From: Endomychus coccineus
Taxonomy: Eukaryota > Arthropoda > Insecta > Coleoptera > Endomychidae
DNA length: 64,000 nucleotides
Direction of reading: 5' to 3'
Assembly: GCA_958510875.1 (NCBI GenBank)
Contig: OY294070.1
Span: forward strand, 22,063,631 to 22,127,630
The translations under genes were made by a program, and so were the position numbers. Positions 1 through 10,520 of the stretch are shown here, piece by piece. Position 1 is the stretch's first letter. Each line of letters begins with the position of its first letter. The notes under the pieces are model-generated. The model did not search any database and was not told where the DNA came from. It saw nothing but the letters and a program-made list of their open reading frames with translations.

Positions 1-186
1 TCACTTAACTCGTCTGCCATCTCGAATTTTTTAATTTTGACTAAAAGATCATGATCTCCGACCCCAAAAACCTCCATATACCAAATTTTGAATAAAAACT
101 GTCCATAATCACAAAACTCATCTTGGCGGATCAATACCTATACATATATCTATGGTTTCGGCGTTTACGTAGTGTAAATTCATAAT

Positions 187-552
187 ACTTCGGAAGTTGG
201 AGAATAAAACTCAAATATTACACAAGACTTTTAACATTTAATTTAAAAATGCTGACTAATTGTTTCACCACACTGTGGCATTTTCAAACCAAGGAGTTAT
301 CAACCAAAGCTAAATCTAAAAGTATGTCCTTAAATATCAGGGATCAGAATGTGGTACAAATTGAGGGATGAAGGTGGATTTGTACCACATTCTGATCCCT
401 GATATTTAAGGAGATACTTTTAGATTTAGCTTTAGTTGATAACTCCTTGCTTTGAAAATGCCACAGTGTGGTGAAACAATTTGTCAGCATTTTTAAATTA
501 AATGTTAAAAGTCTTGTGTGAAATTTGAGTTCTATTCTCCAACTTCCGAAGT
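187..552. mobile_element. Foldback element, family 1 (near-perfect palindrome)
   Basis: Two arms of about 175 bp (187-361 and 379-552) are reverse complements with few mismatches, leaving a loop of under 20 bp. The ends read ACTTCGGAAGTT and AACTTCCGAAGT. A half copy of the same arm lies at 14694-14824 and resumes at 16608. There is no coding capacity, so this is probably a foldback/MITE moved by another element's transposase. Confidence 0.85.
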
Positions 553-879
553 AAAAAACAAAAAAAATACGTGTGGCACTCGGGGACTGCCGCGGTAAAG
601 CTATTGCATAGCATTTTTTCTCAACTTATGCAATTATAATTATTCATTTTTTAAAATTTATGCAGTATTTTTTTTTCTTTGATATTTTAATTCAAGTTTT
701 TTCTTTGATATTAATTCAAGTTACACTTTTTGAGCGTGGTGACCGATAAGAAAACATTTTTTTCTCTTTTATTGAATAAATGAGAAGTTAATATCGTTTA
801 AAATATTTTTATTATCTCACAATACATGTAGGTTACTCAGGAATTTGTTATCATTGAAACTATAGGTTTATGGTAACTG

Positions 880-1790
880 AATAACTGAAATAAGAGACAT
901 AAGTTTGAGACTTGATATCCTCTAAATAACTGGAAAATACCGCGTCAATGGTGGTCCCATATTTTCTTGTGGATCATTATTCATTTTCAAATTCAATTTT
1001 TCCGAAAGAAAAGTTGTCAACCGCTCTGATTTTTCATCAGCGAAGTTGATGTTGAAATCGCCAGCCTAGATAAGTGGAAATTTATTAACATTTGTACCAA
1101 GTATTTTCGACCCTTCTTCAGTGTACTCCAGTAAAGTGCGATGAATAAAATGCTCCACCTCGTCCAATTTTGGATTTGGAGAAATGTAAATTGCTACCAT
1201 GACTATGTGTAGGCCATTTCTAAGTTTGCATGAGCACGCACAAATATCTCCAACAAATGAGCGCCTAACATTAACATCGTTAACGTGTGCAATATTTATT
1301 TCAATATTCGGAGTCATAATATTAGTTACATTATTATTATTTTGGTAAATAGCTACCTCACCTTCTGGAACAGAGTCTTGTTTGAATTGAACAATACAAT
1401 TGAAATTAGGTATTTCAATCGGATTATCATGCGCCATGCAAGTTTCGGTAAGAAGTAACACATTTGTTTGTCTTGTAACTGAATCTTGTAAATCGTATTT
1501 GTGACTATTTAGACTTTGGCAATTGAAAGTCATTATTGAAATGCCATTTCTATTACTAATGAAATCTAAGACACTTTGAGCTGTCGTCTGAACACTATTT
1601 AAAGGCAGTCTTTTGAATTCTTGCAACAAAGATGCAGCCAATGCAGATTGCCTTCGATTATTATAAAACTTGAATGTAAAATTATCGTTTTTTGTCGTGA
1701 TATACAATTTTTCAATATTAGTCACCCGAGAAAGCGCAACGTAAACGAGTTCCTGTTATTTTTCGTTACCGAATTTCTTGATTCGGTCGC
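880..1790 (-). mobile_element. Helentron/Helitron-type fragment: helicase C-end fused to endonuclease
   Basis: Reading on the minus strand from about 1757, the sequence gives QELVYVALSRVTNIEKLYI, which is motif VI of PIF1-like (Helitron) helicases. The same frame continues into an endonuclease of the EEP (APE-like) type: SIMTFNCQSLNSHKYDL, LLLTETC, and after one in-frame stop (near 1070) AGDFNIN, the GDFN motif. Further on, after a frameshift, GTTIDAVFS is visible. A helicase joined to a retrotransposon-type endonuclease is the architecture described for Helentrons. The 219-residue open part is 1066-1725. The 5' part (Rep and most of the helicase) is cut off at about 1757, where an unrelated repeat begins. 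It is a pseudogene. Confidence 0.75.
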
Positions 1791-2230
1791 CGCGCTCAAA
1801 GCCCGCGATAAAAGCTATATGCAATATATGCAATAGCTTAATAGAAACAGGTACTCTCAGGTCTCTGCTACGCGCGTCTAACGTATAAACTCTAACGGAC
1901 GCGTAGCGAGCTCCTAGAGGCATATGTCAAAATGATTTCGTTCGTAGCTAATTACATAGGACGTCTGGAGTTCATGCAATTATGTTTTTAGATAATTCGA
2001 ACCTTCTAATTTCGATAGGCCACGTGAAAATCCCGGAGTCTAAAGCGCTAGAATGTTATAACATTCGTATAAAATAGCGAAATTTCTCACTTTTAGAAAC
2101 TTCGAATTAATTAATTAATTTGACACATGTTAGGTGCTTAGGTCTTACATTATTTTTCGTTACGGAATTTCTTGATTCGGTCGCCGCGCTCAAAGCCCGC
2201 GATAAAAGCTATATGCAATAGCTTAAAACC
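1757..2230. repeat. Duplicated ~75-bp repeat flanking a decayed copy of the 971-bp TIR element
   Basis: A sequence beginning TTATTTTTCGTTAC and ending TATGCAATAGCTTA occurs at about 1757-1842 and again at about 2150-2226. Between them (about 1848-2115) lies a piece that matches the inner-right part of the 971-bp TIR element at 39130-40100. It has lost about 140 bp between CGTCTAACG and TATAAACTC and lacks both TIRs. Confidence 0.7.
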
Positions 2231-3320
2231 TATACATATTTTAAATAAGGTCACACAATTTCTCAAGAAATGTTATCACTTTTAGAAAAGAGTACCTACG
2301 GACTAATATCACGGTCATTTAGAAGGGATGAAAATGCATTTGCATTTGCATTACTAATCTCAAATATTATTTAAACAGGCACATGCTGTTTTCTAATTTA
2401 GGCTACTCTGATGCTCTGATGGCTAATAGGTAGTTACTCTCTGTCTGTCGGTCTCTTTTTGTCTCTCTCTCCCAACTAATTTTGATAGTTAGATATGCTC
2501 GTGTGGGCATCTTTTTTGTTTTTGGAAAATTACGTATTTAGCTCACTCACACAACATTGAGTCAAAATATTTAGGGTGCAAGTAGAAATGGCAACGATCA
2601 ATCGAACCGCTGGAATAATCGATTATTTCATTCAAATTAAACAATCCAGGATGAAATACATTTGTTGAATCTACCTATCGGCGAAAACTTTCGGCATTTT
2701 TTCAAGAAAATCTCCTGCAACAAAGATAAAGACTGAGATAGAATGATAAAATCTCGCCGTATTTTCTCAAAGGCATTTTTGCCCAAGTTGGTATCGCCGC
2801 AACAGGTGATTAATTTTGAGCTATCAGGACTGACATTTAAAATTGAACGTCTCGGAGCGTATTAAATTATGAAAACGAGCCATGAAATTACCGATATAAC
2901 TGAAAAGACACTCCCGAAAAATACTATATGTTCGTTGAACAACAATGCAGCCAGTTTCAAAGTTACGATATCTGGATAAATTCAAAACAATTTATACGTA
3001 TTAAACACGCATGTTCCTCCGGCTTAGATATCGTGTTAAACCCACTCGCACCACGATTTAAAATACGATGTCATTGGTATCCTTTACTTTCAACATGCAC
3101 ATCATCAGCGATAAGAAAAAATAAACCATACACTTATCTCTGATCAATTCACGAAGCCGGGGATCTGGAAATACCAAGCGTTCTTATGATTTCTTCTTTA
3201 ATTTAAAATTTGTAACACCAATTAAATGTATCGCATCGAATCGTATTACTTTGTTTCACGAAAACTGTTTCAACCAAATTAATTGTAACTGCAGCATTCC
3301 GTGTCAATCTAAATCAGTAG
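2231..3320. other. No recognised gene
   Basis: AT-rich sequence. A CT-rich stretch (gtctgtcggtctctttttgtctctctct) sits near 2440-2470. The 71-residue ORF at 2928-3143 has no recognisable motif. I see nothing further to support. Confidence 0.5.
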
Positions 3321-4010
3321 AGCATTTGCTATGATGCCGAATGCATATGAATTGCAATCAAATTTTTTTTCTATACTACACCACTACATGAGAGGAAAAT
3401 CTATGATGTTCGGAGAACATCGTGTGAACCAGCGGTGGAAAGTTGGGAGACGAGATAGCCATTCGGATTTTGAAGGTTATGAGCATAGGGAAAGACCTTA
3501 CTTGGCAAAGAGTTTCACAAATTTGTCGTTGTGGCAGGGCTCGAGCTAGACAATGAAGGTGACTAATTTGAGTTCGTCTTGTTCACCCTTCTGGCATCTC
3601 ATGGTGGAACGACAGGCGGGATTTCTGATGAACTCCTACCATGGAAAGATCTACAGAAAAGTTAGAGACCTTTCTAGGATGTTTAAGAAAGATCAATGAA
3701 TTCGTAAGTGTGATCTTCTGGAATCCAAGACCTTCAGCGTATATTTGGAAGCCGAACTCAAAACATGGAGCAGAAATAAAGTTGATGCCAAGACAGATCT
3801 CTGTGGAACACCAACGTTGATAGTCATTGTATCGAGGGATTCTCCGTCAACGGCCACATGGAGTGATCTACCTGAGAGAAAACTCGACAATAAGCGACAA
3901 AGTTGAGGCGGCAAAGCGTATGACGAAAGTTTTCCCACACTGGGAGTGGAAGTTCTACAAACTGCTTTGACAAAAGTCCAAAACGCATTCAATGAGCTTT
4001 GATCTCATTT
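3321..4010 (-). pseudogene. Jockey-like retrotransposon family B, decayed RT/3' fragment
   Basis: The minus strand carries a broken reverse transcriptase. The residues LSSYALPPQLCRLLSSFLSG and later VGVPQRSVLASTLFLLHV correspond to the RT '[14 protein letters not shown]' block. The 3' part (3400-3700) matches other family B copies, including the block around ATCTTTCCATGGT and GAACATCGTGTGAACC. Several frameshifts and deletions are present. Confidence 0.7.
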
Positions 4011-4255
4011 CGGCATCATATGCCTTTCTCGAAGCGTTTATTGTTTCATTGCAAAAAATTCTGACTTGAACATATTCTGTTCTGGTCTCCAGACGACGAT
4101 ATGCTGTTTGTTTTGAAGCGACGACCCTAGGATAGATTTTGTTGAACCGTCGTACACCAGGTGATGGTAAATTATTTGTATGGGGTATGTAAGTTTATAT
4201 TCCTAGCCTAATAATATCCGAGATTTCTGTGGCACATTGTGATGGGTCATCAGAT

Positions 4256-4600
4256 TCAAAATATACGCTTCCTCAAAGAAACCCCAGTCCCAGTCGACGA
4301 TACCTTGGAGCGTACCAAATAGAAGAAGGAATTCATCTCAATTGAAGCCATCCGCCAATGAGAGCTACATGGTTGAAGGAACTGCACTAGCCGTTTAGAC
4401 ACCCTGAATGGCCCAGCAGCAGAAGGGGACACAGTAGATGCACAACACAATACAACACATGCAGGGTCATTTACGATGCCCTTAATATGCAGATGTCCGT
4501 TAGGATGACAGTGGCAGTGATCTGTAAGGGTTCCATTCAACTACCTAAGGAATCTCCTGTTAAGGAGAAGGAATTTCCTTGAGAGCCTAGGCGCAAGTTC
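4256..4600 (-). pseudogene. R1-like retrotransposon, C-terminal fragment
   Basis: On the minus strand the peptide runs RLSRKFLLLNRR, then NGTLTDHCHCHPNGHLHIKG. This aligns with the C-terminal domain of the R1-like copies at 16174-16512 and 27219-27626 (LSKKF.SLNR, ILTGHCR.NKHL..MGI). It is diverged and has no intact zinc knuckle. Its upstream edge runs straight into the leader of the satellite array. Confidence 0.6.
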
Positions 4601-4775
4601 TCTGAGATAAAGATAAAATTGCAATATTAGTTTATCCACTGGCAAGGGGAATTTGAATCCCTATATCCTACCTACTCTAGCAACATTCCACCGCTGGTTT
4701 ATACAATGAACATTATTGGTTTCCCTCTCATGTATTCAAAAGATATAAAAAAAGTAACGAAACAATAATAGAGCC
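4560..4775. repeat. Composite leader of satellite array 1
   Basis: About 190 bp starting near GGAATTTCCTTGA is shared with 7090-7270 in front of array 2. It joins a scrap of the R1-like C-terminal domain (GAGAGCCTAGGCGCAAG) to the 3' end of a jockey-like family B copy (CATTCCACCGCTGGTT, then CTCTCATGTATTCAAA). The satellite starts at the retrotransposon tail. Confidence 0.75.
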
Positions 4776-5482
4776 ACGATTTAGCCCAGGGGGATATATC
4801 TAGCCCGTAATCAGCTCGATTTAGCCTCTTGGGATATATCTAGCCAGTAAACGGCACGATTCAGCCTCTTGAGATATAGCTAGCCAATGAACACCAACAT
4901 TAAACCTCTTTGGATATAACTAGCCAGTGAACAGCACGATTCAGCCTCTTGCTATATAGCTAGTCAGTAAACAGTTAGATTCAGCCTCTTGGGATCCAGC
5001 TAGCCAGTGAACAGCATGATTTAGCCTCTTGGGATATAGCTAGCCAGTGAACAGCACGATTGGGCTATAGCTAGCCAGTAAATGGCACGATTCAGCTGCT
5101 TGGGATATAACTAGTCAGTAAATAGCACGATTCAGCCTCTAGAGATATATCTAGCCAGTAAACAGCATGATTTAGCATCTTGGTATATTGCGAGCCAGTA
5201 AACTGCATGATCTAGCCTCTTAGGATATAGCTAGCCAGTGAACAGCACGATTGGGATATAGCTAGGAAGTGAACGGCATGATTTAGCGTCTTGGGATATA
5301 GCTAGTCAGTAAACGGCACGATTCAGTATCTTGGGATATAGTTAGCCAGTAAACGGCACGATTTAGCCTTTTGGGATATAGCTAGCCAGTAAACGACAGG
5401 ATTTAGCCTCTTGGGATATAACTAGCCAGTAAACGACACAATTCAGCCCCTTGATACATAGCTAGCCTGTAAACAGCACGAA
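4775..5482. repeat. 40-bp satellite, array 1 (~18 units)
   Basis: This is a tandem array with a 40-bp period. The unit carries GGGATATAGCTAGCCAGTAA, then ACAGCACGATTTAGCCTCTT. Units differ at scattered positions, and some are shortened (for example near 5060 and 5250). AGCTAGC in each unit is a small palindrome. There is no coding potential and no spacer variation of the CRISPR type. Confidence 0.93.
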
Positions 5483-6485
5483 TAACAACGATATTAGAAT
5501 AAAGCAGTCTATTATGCAAGACAATTGGAATTTTTTTCGAAGTTTCTCCGATATGTACACCCGATACGATCGTTACTTTGAAAGAAACCTAAGACCATCT
5601 CCAATCAAGATTATTTTCATGAATGGAAGATACTTTAGGACGGCATTAAAATTCCAATATGAATAGTTTCCGTGGATACCTGCATATTCTTAGATCAAAC
5701 TATTACTAACACTGGAAACATGTTCATTAATCGTATTTAGATACGATTCGAACACACGTTCTCTGAAATTGCTTTCTCCTCAGACAAATTATCCATCGTG
5801 CGTATACGATTACGGCCACGTTAATTTCTTTCCATGTTTATTCAAGCGATTATCAAAATAACTTTAGAGTAACAACACGGAAATCCACTCTTAACACCGC
5901 CGAGTGTGTGTGTGTGCATGCGAGTCCATTGGCGGTGCACTCTTGAGTGAGCGTAAGATGAACATATGAATAAAGGTGTTGTGTAATATTTAAAACAAAA
6001 TTCACCGCCTGCTATCTACATATGCTTTATGATTAATGGCTTTTGAATGTGGCCGATGAAATCTGACACATATCATTAGTGGTTCGTAAGTAACATGTGT
6101 AGGGGTTATTAGCACCACAATGAACGAATAAGGTACTATTATACTACGAATAATTAATCGAAGCTGCCTGCATTCAGTCTGCGAAAGTCCATTATAAGTC
6201 GTAATAGAAGAAACTAATCTTATATGAGTTATACGTATGATTTATCTTTTTTTAATGGTTATTCTATGTATGATGGCAATAACGTAGTCAGAAATATTTT
6301 AGTATCAAGGAGCCATGGTATTTACAGGTTTTTATTCTAAATTCATGTTTCCCTAGCATTCTCGATGGTTGACCATGAGGAACATTCAATTCAAATGTTA
6401 CTATAATCTTGTGATAGAATTAAATTTCCTGAATTATGAAGATAACTTAGATAACATAGGATTATACAGATGAATAAACGTAAAA
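5483..6485. other. No recognised gene
   Basis: Unique-looking AT-rich DNA with a short (GT)n stretch near 5905-5916. No ORF with recognisable motifs and no splice-linked exon could be supported. Confidence 0.5.
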
Positions 6486-6489
6486 CATT

Positions 6490-6565
6490 GAACCATAGGC
6501 AGGATTCGAACCCACATTCCTGGACGTCTAGTCCTGCGTGCTTACCAATTACACCACTTTGGTCC
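6490..6565 (-). tRNA. tRNA-like sequence (probable tRNA pseudogene or SINE head)
   Basis: The minus strand folds into a tRNA-like cloverleaf. The acceptor is GGACCAA with ATGGTTC (one mismatch). The D-arm TGGT..AGCA is like that of tRNA-Gln. The anticodon stem is CAGGA/TCCAG (one mismatch) with loop CTAGACG. The T-arm contains GGGTTCGAATCC, the B-box. Read directly, the anticodon would be AGA (Ser), but the body is Gln-like and position 37 is C, which is unusual. I therefore favour a degenerate tRNA or a tRNA-derived element over a working gene. Confidence 0.5.
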
Positions 6566-6604
6566 CGTCAGTCTTATATTTTTGTGAATATAAACCTCTG
6601 GAAT

Positions 6605-6908
6605 GATAAGTAAATCATGATGAACACAATGCGATTCGCTGGTCCGCTATAGATTAACTATTCACGTACATTCATCTAAAGTTCAATCGTTTTGAATTGA
6701 GGAGCGTAGCTATGAGTATGGCTATGGAAGGCAGTTACTCTGTCAGTACTCATTCAATGACAGCATCCCGGTTCTTAAATATTTCACAACAACTGACTGA
6801 ATGTTCTGGGTAAGTGTAAACGATAGAACTTTAGATGAATGTCCGTGGATAGTTGATCTATAGCGGAGCATCGAATCGAATTGTGTGTGTTCATCAATGA
6901 TCTACTAT
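6605..6908. mobile_element. MITE with ~80-bp terminal inverted repeats
   Basis: GTAAATCATGATGAACACAA at the left pairs with a right end that includes TTGTGTGTGTTCATCAATGA. The inverted arms also share CCGCTATAGAT and ACATTCATCTAAAGT. The arms span about 6608-6685 and 6828-6905 with about 140 bp between. No ORF. Confidence 0.75.
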
Positions 6909-6949
6909 CCTAACTTCTAACTAACAAAATCATAGTGACAGTTTTGAGG

Positions 6950-7085
6950 GATTCATACGGTATCGTTCATATCGGTTACCTTGAAAAGGCAAAACTATCA
7001 CCGCATTATATTATGTATAGCTATTGGATCGATTCGACGCCGATTTGAAGCGAAAGCGGCCTCATTTGGCGAAGAAAAAAGTGTT
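6950..7085 (+). pseudogene. Mariner transposase fragment, left of array 2
   Basis: The sequence corresponds to the mariner segment 'HGIVHI.YLEKGKTIT..YY..LIDRFDADLKRKRPHLAKKKV', in broken form. It stops at about 7082, where the satellite leader begins. The gene resumes after the array at about 8437. Confidence 0.8.
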
Positions 7086-7275
7086 GAGGAGGAGGAATTT
7101 CCTTGAAAGCCTAGGCGCAAGCTCTTTGAGATAAAGATAAAATTGCAATATTAGTTTATCCACTTGCAAGGGGAATTTGAATCCCTATATCCTACCTCCT
7201 CTCGCAACATTCCACCGCTGGTTCATACAATGAACATTATAGGTTTTCCTCTCGTGTATTCCAAATAATAATGAT
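7086..7275. repeat. Composite leader of satellite array 2
   Basis: This is the same R1-like scrap plus jockey 3' end as at 4560-4775, about 90% identical by eye. The shared junctions show that leader and array were duplicated as one piece. Confidence 0.75.
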
Positions 7276-8437
7276 AGAGTGTCTTGGAATATAACTAGCT
7301 AGTCAACAGGACGATTTAAACTCTTGGAATGTAGCTAGCCAGTAAACAGCACGATTTAACTTCTTGGAATATAGCTAGCCAGTAAACAGCATGGTTTAGC
7401 CTCTAGGGATATAACTCGCCACTAAACAGCACGATTTAGCCTCTAGGTATATAACTAGCCAGTAAATAGCACGATTTAGCCTCTTGGGATGTAGCTAGCC
7501 AGTAAACAGCACGATTTTAGCTTCTTGGGATATAGCTAGTCAGTAAACATGACGATTAAGCCTCTTGGGATATAGATAGCCAGCCAGTAAGCAACACGGT
7601 TCATCTTCTTGGGATATAGCTAGCCAGTAAACATCACGATTCAGCCTCTTGAGATATAGCTAGTCAGTAAATAGCACGATTTAGCCTCTTGAGGTATAGC
7701 TAGCCAGTTATGAGCACAATTTGGCTTCTTGGGATATAGCTAGCCAGTAAACAGCACGATTTAACCTCTTGGAATATAGCTAGCCAGTAAACAGCATGGT
7801 TTAGCCTCTAGGGATATAACTCTCCAGTAAACAGCACGATTTAGCCTCTTGGTATATAACTAGCCAGTAAACAGGACGATTTAGCCTCTTGGCATGTAGC
7901 TAGCCAGTAAACAGCACGATTCAGCTTCTTGGAATATAGATAGCCAGTAAACAGCACGATTCAGCTTCTTGGGATATAGTCAGCCAGTAGACAGCACGGT
8001 TTATCTTCTTGGGATATAGCTAGCCAGAAAACAGCACGATTTAGCCTCTTGGTGTATAGCAAGACAGTAAACAGCATTATTTAGCCTCTTGATGTATAGC
8101 CAGCTAGTAAAAAGCAGGATTTAGCCTCTTGGGATATAGCTAGCCAGTAATAGCGTTATTTAGCCTCTTGGGATATAGCTAGCCAGTAAACAGGATGATT
8201 CAGCCTCTTGGGATATAGCTAACCAGCAAACGGCACGATTTAGTTTTTCGGGATATAGCTAGCCAGTAAATGGCACGACTTAGGCTCTTGGGATATAGCT
8301 AGCCAGTAAACAGCACGATTCAGCTGCTTGGTATATAGCCAGCCAGTAAACAGCTACATTTGGCGTCTTGGGATATAGCTAGCCCGTAAACTGCACATTT
8401 CGCCTCTTGGGATATAGCTAGTCAGTAAACAGCACGA
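7276..8437. repeat. 40-bp satellite, array 2 (~29 units)
   Basis: The repeat unit is the same as in array 1 (GGGATATAGCTAGCCAGTAA plus 20 bases). Short-range homogenisation is visible: neighbouring units share variants such as the TCTAGGGATATAAC form. The array ends inside ...CACGATTT, which overlaps the mariner word GATTTGAAGCG. Confidence 0.93.
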
Positions 8438-8580
8438 TTTGAAGCGAAAGCGGCCCCCTGCGATTTTATCTATTCCCAAACTTGAAGAAATGGCTCGGCG
8501 GAAAGAGATTTGGCTCCAACGATGACTTTATCGCTGAAAAAAAACAATATTAACTTTGACATTTATGATTTAATTTTCGT
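8437..8580 (+). pseudogene. Mariner transposase fragment, right of array 2
   Basis: The fragment restarts with GATTTGAAGCGAAAGCGGCC, a 20-bp word also present on the left side at about 7046. It then jumps to the 'CDF(Y)LFPNLKKWLGGKRF' region of mariner. About 100 bp of the transposase between the two pieces is missing. Confidence 0.75.
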
Positions 8581-8869
8581 AATGCAATATGAAGAAATAT
8601 TTCTTTAAATTCATCTTTTATATCGAATTCGCAAGTTACTACACTCCCACCTCTTGCAGCCCTTTCTGATAGGGTGCAAAAAGAAGGCATATTCTTCAAC
8701 AATATTTTTCATATCTTTTTATATAACATTTCCCCATTTTCATGCAGAAATCCTGCTCATTAATCTACGAAGTGGGGATGTTCACCCTCTTACGGTGGAA
8801 AAAGGTTGAAAAGTGAAGATATAAATATACTTAGATTATGTAAAATTTAATTCTAAACACTTTTGTCTA

Positions 8870-9160
8870 AAATCAGTGGCATTTGCATGAATTGCGCTAC
8901 GAATTGGTTCATCGTCCACCATATTCTCCAGATTTAATCACCTGCGATTTTTATCCAGTTCCAAAAATGGCTCAGCAGAAAGAGAGTGAGTTCATCGCTG
9001 AAACAAAGCCTATTTTGAAGGATTGTCAAAATCTTATTATTTGGAAGGAATCGAAACATTAGAAATACGTTGGACGAAGTGTATCGGGCTGGAAGGAGAT
9101 TATGTTGAGAAATAATATAAGTTTTGACCAAATTAATCATTTCTTGTTTCACCTTGCCCT
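8870..9160 (+). pseudogene. Mariner transposase C-terminal fragment
   Basis: Translating the plus strand gives LVHRPPYSPDLITCDFYP, the mariner D,D34D third-Asp block (YSPDLAPCDF). This is followed by the diverged 'KW(L)..KRF' and 'YLEGLEKLEERWTKCI' regions. Small deletions and stops break it. It ends with the usual mariner 3' stretch AGTTTTGACCAAATTAATCA. Confidence 0.8.
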
Positions 9161-10520
9161 CGTATATTACGTATAGTGGAGGAAGTAAAAATAAAATAGG
9201 GAATCAAGAAATTGAAATCCTTTCCCATTTAACCAAAACTGTATCTATTGACCGTTTCCGATATCTCCATGATACACATCCTTATCTGAGACACACTGTA
9301 TATATCGGTTTTCCAAACACGCCTCTGCTCTGTGTCAGTTATTATGCGGAACAGCCCTGTTTATCCGTGGCTGTACCTTCTATGGGTATTCGAACCAAGC
9401 TACTTTCAAACCAGCCTCCTGTATCAGTTCCATTTGTTAAATATAAATGCCTCGAGCAAGCTTTCTCGTTGTTTCTGTTCTTTTAAATCATCTATCGGCA
9501 TAACCAAAATATTCATGTCAATTTGATCCAATAAAAAATTGCATTTCCTCACGCATTTAATCCCGACGAATTTAAATCGATTCGTATGTCACATATAACC
9601 TGACTACAGATCAAAACAGATATCGCCGAATACTAAAACTGAGTTCGATTTGGTTGTTTTCTCGTTCGATTAAAAATTAATTTATGCAACGTTGAAATGC
9701 CTGTAACAGACACCTGGAGAATGCAATCTTCAACTTTAAGTTCGTCACAAGTATTTTAATTTCATATACATATGATATGGACTTTTAATGCGATATGCAA
9801 ATGAGTTGCATATACCGACAGGTGCCATAATTACTGCTTTTCACTGACATTCTGACGTGAAAATCGTGATTTCAGATAATTGTTGGTCATTCAAAGAGAT
9901 AGACAAGCGATTAAAACAAGCCGACACTTCTCGGATCATCACCTCGTTTTTACAATTACCGGGTGTAACGTACTTGAATCATTATCTTGTAAAAATTACT
10001 GTAACTTTTTAGTCTTTAGCGTAGGTCAGCGTAATGTGCACGTAGCAATAATTTGCGGTTATTATATCCCGCAACTGCTACACTCGCCTTAAGATATGTT
10101 TTTTGTAAGTGTTTCTACTTACTAAGAAGTAGTAGAATGCGTTTTGTGGTTGAATATACATTGCGATTGTTAAAACCACAGATACGAAGAAATAATTTTT
10201 ATTATATTCAGTGGCAGACTTATTTCATCTGAGGCCCGGGACGGTCTCTAATACCGGCCCCTTTTTTAAATAAGAAAAATAACCAAAATAATGAAATACT
10301 AAATTCAAGTGTATTATATTTATAATAAATTACAATTATCTTACAAAACATACAAGTCAAGATTTTCTGTCAGGGTTACACATTTCACGTTTCAAAGACA
10401 TTACTAGAGCAGGAATAGATGAAAACAGATGATCCGGCACTGTCAATCAAAATGTGCCTGTTTAAATACTATTTGGAATGAATAGTGTCAATAATTTATT
10501 ATCCTCAGCTGGCGTTAAAT
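9161..10520. other. No recognised gene
   Basis: The 120-residue ORF at 9124-9486 begins in the mariner 3' stretch and has no recognised domain. The rest is AT-rich, with no supportable exon or repeat. Confidence 0.45.

Noticed and set aside
4775..8437. Regular repeats that could suggest a CRISPR array
   Set aside because: The period is 40 bp with no unique spacers, the units differ only by point changes, and the window is clearly eukaryotic. It is a satellite.
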